Positions 57,121 through 64,000 of a stretch of 64,000 nucleotides of DNA are shown here, in pieces. The position numbers and the translations under genes are program-made. Source of the DNA: Delphinapterus leucas (taxonomy: Eukaryota; Chordata; Mammalia; Artiodactyla; Monodontidae). Below the pieces are notes generated by a model. That model saw nothing but the letters and a program-made list of their open reading frames with translations, searched no databases and was not told the origin of the DNA. Location of the stretch: positions 2,168,814 through 2,232,813 of the forward strand of contig NW_022098008.1 of the NCBI RefSeq assembly GCF_002288925.2. Reading direction: 5' to 3'. Position 1 is the stretch's first letter, and every line of letters begins with the position of its first letter.

Positions 57121-58540
57121 ACAAAATGTAGCTTGAAGGGGAAAAAAGGAAAAATCTGGATGCAATTGTAATTAAATGTCGTTGTCTGCCTGGATACTCC
57201 GCTGATTCCTTGTATGTAACTTCAGCTCATCCGTTTCACGTTGGATTAATTACGCGGCGTCTCTGCTTTAAACCTGCTCACCGGACCTGCATCCTTTGCT
57301 CCTGGCCTCTGTGTGTGCTGGGCCCTCGAGGTCCCCAGAGAAAGGTTACAACTTAGGTCTGGTGCTGGGTCAGCGTCCCTGTGGAGCTCGGCAGCACCCT
57401 GGACCCTCCCCACCCCCTCTGTCCTCCAGCAGGTTTTAGGGTTGGTGTTGGGTTTTTCAGCCCAGTCTTTGTTATCCACCAAGACAAAGTTTCCACTGAC
57501 CGGAAGTGGATTATTGGTTCCTGTAATTTCCCTACAGCTCAGTGCAGCAAAAGCCAAGCACAGTGGGCTTCCAGGTCCAGTGGGGACCTGGGGAACTAAG
57601 GGACGCCCTCCCTGGTCTTCACTCTGATCCATTCCCAGCTTGTTAGATACACAATGGAGGGCTAGGTTCCCATTTCCACTTAAACTCTGGGTCTCCAGTT
57701 TACTTTAGAAATTAAGTGAAGGCCTCTCAGACACGCCATCCTCTGTAGAGCTACTTTGGTGGAAGCCAGAGGCTGTGGGTTGAGGACCCGGAGGTCCAAG
57801 CCGGGGGCAGAACCACCCTTTTCCTGCCTGGGTCCTGGGCGCAAGGGAGCTCTTTACCATCTGGCACAAAAGAAAGTGTGCTGTCCCTTTCCAATGCTTT
57901 GCAAATACATCCTCCAGGCTCTTATCCCCTGGTAAAACTGCCCCCCCCCACCCCCAGGATTTTGAAGGGAAGATGGGAAACCCACATCAGGAGAGCTGGG
58001 AAGGACATCTTCCACGAGAGAACATCGAGAAGCTGACTTCTGAGCACTTTGGCACCGGGACTGTATTCTTGAGCGTGGAGAGGCCCAGGCGGTGCCAGGG
58101 CATTAGTGCAGAGGCTTTGTCAGGGGAGGCCAAGTTCACATTCAACCGAGGGTGGCTGAGAGAAAAGTTAATGGGATGTGAGAACCGAAAATGTCACCTG
58201 TTCTGTTCGGGTCTTTGCACAGCTTCCTCTTAACTAGTGGTCCCCGCCCATGGGGCTGGGTGTCTCCTCGGCCATGTTCCCCGCTGCAGGAGGTGGAACT
58301 GGACCAGGGCTGCATCCTGCACCATCCACGGTGACACCCCAGAGCCAGCACAGACGGATCGTGCTGTTCGAAGTGCACAAGGGTCCCCTTGCCAGCTCAC
58401 CTCTGGCTTGGAATGCTCCCTCCTCTGGCATCTCGTGTTTACAGACAAAATAAAAACGACACAAAGAGAAAACCAACCAAAATAAATCGAGAGGGAAAAC
58501 TCAGGAGAGGTGAACCGATACCATCCGTGGTCAAAAGTAC
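57121..58540. other. Unassigned sequence
   Basis: A C-rich run lies near 57941-57956. Frames at 57246-57632 and 58230-58607 are open in several phases at once and show no known domain. No mobile element recognised. Confidence 0.35.
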
Positions 58541-60750
58541 CACCTTGCTCTCCACTGTTATTTGACATTGCTGAAGGTTCGTCTTGATTACCTTCAATAA
58601 AATTCAAAGTAAGGATGACTGTCTTGGCTCACTAAGCAACAAGGCTTTATCACTAATTACAATCCTTTATTACCAGTAGTTTAATAGGTTTATGATAGGT
58701 CATAAAACAATTCAGCACGGGAGTACATAAAGGGGATGGCTTATACAGCTGTGACATCCTAATAGCTATTCATTGTAATCATTTTATGATCTTTAATGGT
58801 AGTATTTTTTATTAAAATATGTACATATGCCTTTACATGGGCTGTGTTGCCACCAAAACTGGGAGGTGAAGTGAAAAATCACATAAATATATAGTAAAAT
58901 ACTTAATGAGGCATCTTGAAAACCTCTATTGTCGGAAGCACATCAACTATATCACGTGTGGATTCTCATTATGGGTAATTATAATAAAGTTATAAGTGCT
59001 ATAATAATTCTAACCTTGAAGGCACGATAAAGGGTGGTTATATTTGCCTTCCTAGCCCACACATCTGAGGCATTTTCTTCATTAATTATATTTCACATAA
59101 GAAGAATCGTGTTGCGTCAGACTGAAGTTCCGAAGCATCTGCTAGATTCTGTGAATTCTAGCCTTCCTCCAGTGAGGCTTCCTGGGCTTAACTACGTTAC
59201 CACCTAAACGTATATTCGGAGAGAGGCAATATGTAGTTTACGCGACTTGAAGGAGGGTGTTTGTTTTTAGTCTGAATTTTATTTTGTAACCCAATTAGCA
59301 AACTAAATAAATTGGGAAAAGAGGAGCTTCTCAGCTGAGCTCGCAGCAGGGCTGTGTCTCCACAGCAAAGCTAGCCCTCCCTACTGCTTCTCCCTTCTCA
59401 CCTAGCGGCTCACCACCCCACACACCCCCGGCCCCGCCCTACCCCCCAGCACTGCCTTTCAGAACTCAGGGCCTTGTAACTGACAGTCCTGGGGGGGGGG
59501 GCAGCTGGAGAGGTAGGGCAGACACAACTTCCTATTGTTCTGTCGCTATTCGAAAAATCCGTTTGCTTGTGCAGTTATAACCTACATATTTGAATTCACT
59601 TATTTCTGGCCCAGGGACCATCATAACCCTGGATCCGAGGGAAAATCCTTGATCTGAATATGGATTGTCAGTTCAGATGGTAAATGACTGGGGAATTTAA
59701 AACTTGCACCAGGATGACAAGTTTTTTAATTGTACAAAATATGTATCAATATTTATCAAGCTTATTAGGCCTCTTTAGTTGAGAGATGGGGTGATATGGA
59801 CTGATCTCTCTTTACTGAGTGCACACACACCACCCTTAACTGCAAAAAAATTCTCGTAAAATCTAGTTCCAGTTGCAGCATGGTGACTGGATGCTCGGAG
59901 TCTGAGTCCCCCGTTCCCTCCCTTTGCTCCTCCAAGCCAGTTCCTCCACCTCTACCGAGAATTTTCTTTTAGGGAGAAGCATTTTCTGAGCAGCTTAGAA
60001 TCACATTAGAATGCAAGAGAAAAAAGTGACAGAAACTGCATTGAAATTTTACTAATTTAAGTTAATTAGACAAAAAGCCCCTTTAAATTACAAAGCATGT
60101 TGGGACACGTTTTGTAACTTTCAAGTATAATAGTAACCTAACCCAGGCCAAAAAAAAAAAAAATAGAGAAAGAAAGAAAAAAAAAAAAAAAGCCCAGCTG
60201 CAGTTCTCAAGGGAATTACTTTAGTGAATAGACCGGAATGATTTGTAATTAGCATATAAATTGTATGCATGTAAATGATGCTTCTAAAAGATATTTGAAA
60301 AGTTTATTTTCTTAAGTATTTCGAATCAGATCCCCTGCAACCTTGTTTACAGTACTGATTTGCACTTCATGAAAAAGATTTGCAGTGAAAAAGAAAAAAA
60401 AAACTTCAGTGTTCTCCCTTCTCCTCCACCCCCACCCCCGCTTTGTGCTTTATCACAAATTACAAATTAGTGGCATAGAAATTAATGAGGTTTTTACAGT
60501 ATTCAGTCAAATCATGCAATAAAAAGCTTTAATTCAAACACTGGAGCTTGATTATTATAATTTATTTAAATGCTATGCACTGTTTGCTAAATTTCGTAGG
60601 ACCGGAATCAATGTGTAATTTAAAGTTCATTTTAATACAGAGGAACAGAAGCGCCTGGCTCTCCAGTTGGGTGGCTGTCTGCTCCACCTTTCCAGAGGAA
60701 ATAGCAATTTGGTGCTTTATAGAAACACAGCCTTTAAAGTAATGGAGACC
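58541..60750. promoter_or_regulatory. Candidate conserved non-coding region, largest in the window
   Basis: More than 2 kb with no recognisable transposon, mostly AT-rich and dense in TAAT/ATTA strings: 'tatcactaattacaatcctt', 'ttattaccagtagtttaata', 'gggtaattataataaag', 'tcattaattatatttcac', 'aacccaattagcaaactaaa', 'aatttaagttaattagac' and 'tttgtaattagcatataaat'. A GC-rich island at 59340-59510 with 11 Gs at 59491-59501 and A-rich runs near 60151-60191 interrupt it. No coding frame. Strong enhancer-cluster texture; conservation and target gene are not known. Confidence 0.4.
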
Positions 60751-61290
60751 AGCCAGCTCTGAGTACAGGAAGCATAGATGTAGAGTCAGATTTGCAGGAC
60801 CCCGAGGTGTGGACTAGATCATGTGGGAGCTTTGAGCCTTGCAAAAACACCTGTTCAGGTAAACATCACTCAGTACCAGCGTAGTCGCCAGGCCTGTCTT
60901 CTGTGCTTACAGGGGATGAGCAGTGACAATGCCTTCCTGTTAGTAACCTACTGCATCCTACCTATAGTGACACACATGAGGCACCCGGCTGTCTTTCTAG
61001 TCCTGGGGGCTTTGCTGTGTGTGGGAGAGTGACACATTTCCTTTATGCAAGAGATGCAGCCTTTGGTGCAAGATCCTTTACTGGGTGGGGAGAAGGCCAC
61101 CCTTTTTCTTTGCTGCAGTGACCTGCCGTGACACGCCAGCCTGCCCATCCTGATTTGGGGGACAAGGACACAACCTTTGCTGGTGCCATTGGTATTCCGT
61201 GTGGAACCACTTCGGGAATACTGATGTGAGGCTGTCTTCATCCATCCATGAGCCATTGGTCCCCTTCACTATTCATTTGGTTTGATTTGC
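60751..61290. other. Unassigned sequence
   Basis: No recognised repeat or exon. Confidence 0.35.
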
Positions 61291-62345
61291 CTTTTTTAAT
61301 TAATTCATTTTTAAAGTAAAAGAAAGAAATCCACATGATCAAAGGAAAATAATTCAGGATGTCTCCCCTCTCTCCAGGGATAATCACTCTTGAACATTTT
61401 CTCTCCAGAGAAGCAGTGTGTCCACGCCCGGAACCTCATTCTTCTACTACCTAAGTGGAGATACGGGTGCAACCACACTGTTTAATAACATTTAAGGTCT
61501 CATCAGGGGACTTGTCCTCCCCTGATGGCTCACACACTCCTGGGCTCCTTATCTTCCCAGCGGTTCCCTGGGGTCCTGCCCACACCTTAATTTATTCAGC
61601 CATTCCCATGGTAATAGACATTTTTAGTTTTTTCCAATTTTGTTTTGTTTGTTTTTGAAAACTGTTGTGGATCTCCTTATACGTACAGTTTTTTGCATGA
61701 CTTCAGGGCAAATTTCTAATGGTGCAGCAGTCCCCAACCTTTTTGGCGCCAGGGACCGGTTTCATGGGGGACAGTTTATCCACAGACGGGGCGGGTGGGG
61801 GGAAGGTTCAGGCAGTAATGCAAGCTATGGGGGGTGGCAGATGAAGCTTCGCTCTATAGACTGCTGCTCACCTCCTGCTGTGCGGCCTGGGGGTTGGGGA
61901 CCCCTGTAATAGTGGAATTCTACCACCAGCAAGTTGGTAGAATTAAAATGTGTTAGCTATTAGCAAACTCTCCCCAGGAAACACTGTATTAAATGTATAC
62001 GCCCGACCACATAGGAGAGAGAGGATCTCTTTTATACCCTGGTTGATGGTGGGGTTTTAAAACTTTTCGTTAGTATTTTTTTTCCCAAATGGAAAATGGG
62101 TAGCCAAATGTTATTCTGATTTTCATTTTTAAAATATGAGTAAAATTGAGCCTTTTGTTTAGATATTTATCGGCTTTTTAATATTTTTTTCCTGTGAACT
62201 CTAAGTTCATATCTTTTCATCTTCCCACCACCTCTCCCCACCCCCACCCTGTAAGCTGTGTACGTTTTTCTTAGTGATTTCTAAAAATTCTTTATCATAC
62301 CAGAAAATAGCCCTTTGTCCATGGTATTGGCAAATTGGTGAAATG
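61291..62345 (-). mobile_element. Ancient L1M LINE in antisense, split by a hAT element
   Basis: Plus-strand landmarks run in the order of antisense L1 ORF2: 'atttattcagccattcccat', 'catttttagttttttccaa', 'ttttttgcatgacttcaggg', then after the hAT element 'gtggaattctaccaccagc', 'gatatttatcggctttttaa' and 'aaaatagccctttgtccatg'. Diverged; limits approximate. Confidence 0.65.
61725..61906. mobile_element. Short hAT non-autonomous element with inverted ends and 8-bp duplication
   Basis: The ends cagcagtccccaacc and ggttggggacccctg are inverted repeats. The flanks taatggtg (61717-61724) and taatagtg (61907-61914) are an 8-bp target-site duplication with one mismatch, the size expected for hAT elements. 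The inside holds 'ttggcgccagggaccggttt' and 'gcagatgaagcttcgctc' but most of the full-length family sequence is deleted. Confidence 0.88.
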
Positions 62346-62984
62346 AGGAACAATGACATGGAGTTTTAGGGGCGATTAAATGAGCAAAGTGGAAGAACAT
62401 GGCCTGGGACAGAGCTAGGCTCAGCAGAGGCAGACATAGTGATCGTTCTGACTTGATGGTTTTTTTAAATTGTCTTTCCACAGTGACATCTGGGTTGGGT
62501 GTCCTTTGAACATCTAACCCTCTGTGAGGCAATACATAAATAAATTCAGTTACGTCCACTTAGAATTCATGTGGAGATTCTCATGAAATAGATTATTGTC
62601 ATGGAGTAGATTATTTTTCAGATCCATGGCTGCCTTGAAATGTCCCTCATATTTTGTGCCAATCAGTATAAAAATTGAGTGAGTTTAATGTCTCCTGGTA
62701 AAAAGAGTATGAGAAAGCCAAAATTAGACAAATGCTCATCTGTCTTTCACCTCAACGCAATAAGCAAATGATTCTATTTTCCTTTCAACACAAAAACCAG
62801 AAACTGTACAGTGTTACCGCTGCTTTTTGCTTACGCTTATTAATGGGCCATATGGAGAAGTTTTTAAGGTCCTCCAGGAAGAGAGGCACTCCAATCTCTT
62901 TCCTTACCAAGTGGTCAGGTGATGAAGACAAAGTGGTGGATCCCACGTCCTTCTGGATCCATGGTCCCAGCTGGGGGCTACCTT
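62346..62984. other. Unassigned sequence
   Basis: No recognised element or exon. Confidence 0.35.
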
Positions 62985-63172
62985 GGCACCCATGGGACAG
63001 TTGGCAATGTCTGTAGACATTTTTGGTTACTACAACGGGGAGGGGGCCGCTCCTGACATCTGGTGGTGGTGGTGGCCAGGGATGCTGCTCAACAACTTTC
63101 AAAGCACAGAACAGACCCTAACACAAAGAGATGTCCTGCCTGAAATGTCAAAAGTGCTGAGGTTGGGAAAGG
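62985..63172 (+). mobile_element. MER5-type hAT-Charlie element
   Basis: Shows the family order 'ttggcaatgtctgtagacat', 'ttttggttactacaacgggg', 'catctggtggtggtggtggc', 'cagggatgctgctcaacaac', 'gcacagaacagaccctaaca' and 'aatgtcaaaagtgctgaggt'. A TGG expansion sits at 63060-63075. No transposase. Confidence 0.85.
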
Positions 63173-63282
63173 CCATACTGGATAAAGACCTGCATGGGGA
63201 CAAGAGGAGGTGCCATTCCAACCCCAGACTCCCTCTGATCTCGGATGACCTTGGCCTGCAGTGGCTTAAAGCAGGCTTTCGG

Positions 63283-63354
63283 TTCCAGGCCAGAGATTGA
63301 AATCAGGCCGTGGCAGGGAGAAGGCTGAATCCTAGCCGCTTGACCAGTGGCCAG
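63283..63354 (-). mobile_element. tRNA-Glu-like 72-bp segment (degenerate SINE head or tRNA pseudogene)
   Basis: The minus strand contains 'ggctaggattcagccttctc', 'ctgccacggcc' and 'gatttcaatctctggcctgg', which follow the D arm, anticodon arm and T arm of tRNA-Glu (anticodon CTC) with changes. The first eight bases do not match, so no acceptor stem can form and it is not a working tRNA. It is most likely the head of a diverged tRNA-Glu-derived SINE. It lies directly beside the probable LTR. Confidence 0.5.
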
Positions 63355-63384
63355 TGACAAGGTCCTGGCCCGTTGACTTTGTAG

Positions 63385-64000
63385 AAATGAATTCCCACAA
63401 GGTTGGAAAGTAGTGAAACGAGTAAATTGTTTATTAGGAGGAAAAAGAGTACGTGTGGATAGACACACAGGTGGGCTGAGAGAGATTTAAGCCCTCGTGG
63501 TTGTTCAAGTCACTTATACGGGGCATTTCTTCCTGGTTTCCTTTGGCCAATCATCTTGCTTTGCCTGGCTCTGAGTCCGTATTTGGTTTATCTCAGGGTC
63601 CTACCCTGTGTGTGTGTGCTCTCTTAGACAAGACAGATTCTAACACAGAGGCCTATGGGTAGGTTGACATCACCTACTATGGGGTGGTGCCCCTCCCCTT
63701 TTGACCTTCAAGTAGCCTTTCTGTACGTGTTTAGTTGAGAAGGTCTCCTTGACCTTGAGAATGAGGAACATGTGGTCTTTTCTCTCTTATCTGGGCAGGG
63801 CCCAGCTCCTCTCTCGCTCCTGCTACTTTTGAGTATCTGTCCACAGGGGACAGACTCCAGCTGCTCAGCCTGGGGCCCATCTATCTCCTGCCTCACCCCT
63901 CACTCCTGCCAGCTGTCTGCAGGTTCAGGTCTCTGCCCTGGGGCCTCACGCCCCAAAGCACAGAAGGTCCTGCGGCCACAGCACTCCTTCCCTCCACATG
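63385..64000 (-). mobile_element. Probable endogenous retrovirus LTR (ERV1-like), antisense, reaching the window edge
   Basis: On the minus strand, a TATA-like GTATAAG (complement of 63513-63519) is followed about 80 bp later by AATAAA (complement of 63430-63435), then a pyrimidine-rich stretch. This is the usual promoter and polyadenylation spacing of a gammaretrovirus-like LTR. The upstream part on that strand is U3-like, with direct 'gccaggc' and 'ccaaagg' motifs. No viral gene is seen in the window, so solo LTR versus provirus cannot be decided. Confidence 0.5.

Noticed and set aside
63283..63354. Functional tRNA-Glu gene
   Set aside because: The acceptor stem does not match and stem pairs are broken. 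It is a degenerate derivative at best.

Overview
The window looks like mammalian nuclear DNA, most likely from a cetacean (whale or dolphin). The strongest evidence is the set of SINEs. Six tRNA-Glu-derived CHR-type SINEs are readable (10478-10770, 32277-32486, 46941-47300, 49679-49879, 53786-54101, 55889-56046). The copy at 32277 is of the young kind I know from whale and dolphin sequence, with an intact head, 20 A residues and a near-perfect target-site duplication. Several L1 3' ends are of the cetartiodactyl type. I saw no BovB or Bov-tA elements, which argues against a ruminant. These family names come from memory, not from a database search.

I find no protein-coding gene, rRNA or functional tRNA that I can support. 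Every long open frame is explained by a tandem repeat, a mobile element or GC-rich chance. The window is therefore intergenic or deep intronic.

Layout. From 1 to about 39 kb the sequence is mainly unassigned single-copy DNA with ancient L1M, MIR, MaLR LTR and DNA-transposon remnants. It also holds a 75-bp tandem duplication (813-964), a 23-copy 20-bp minisatellite (2791-3264), a TCTA microsatellite (22826-23062), a purine-only tract (26149-26342) and several nested insertions with readable target-site duplications. CTCF-like motifs lie at 19519-19539 (minus), 21884-21900 (plus), 33854-33872 (plus) and, weaker, 39113-39131 (plus).

From about 39.7 kb onward the character changes. CpG-rich patches (39720-40020, 43070-43210 and a clear CpG island at 51865-52322) alternate with repeat-free AT-rich blocks full of TAAT/ATTA motifs (40021-41110, 43240-43690, 52323-53345, 54118-55150, 58541-60750). 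This is the look of the regulatory domain of a developmental gene lying outside the window, but conservation could not be measured here and the target gene is unknown. A strongly diverged 28-29-bp minisatellite of about 21 units (42299-42900) sits in the same part.

The right end carries ancient L1M sequence in antisense interrupted by a short hAT element, a MER5-like element, a 72-bp tRNA-Glu-like segment and a probable retroviral LTR on the minus strand.
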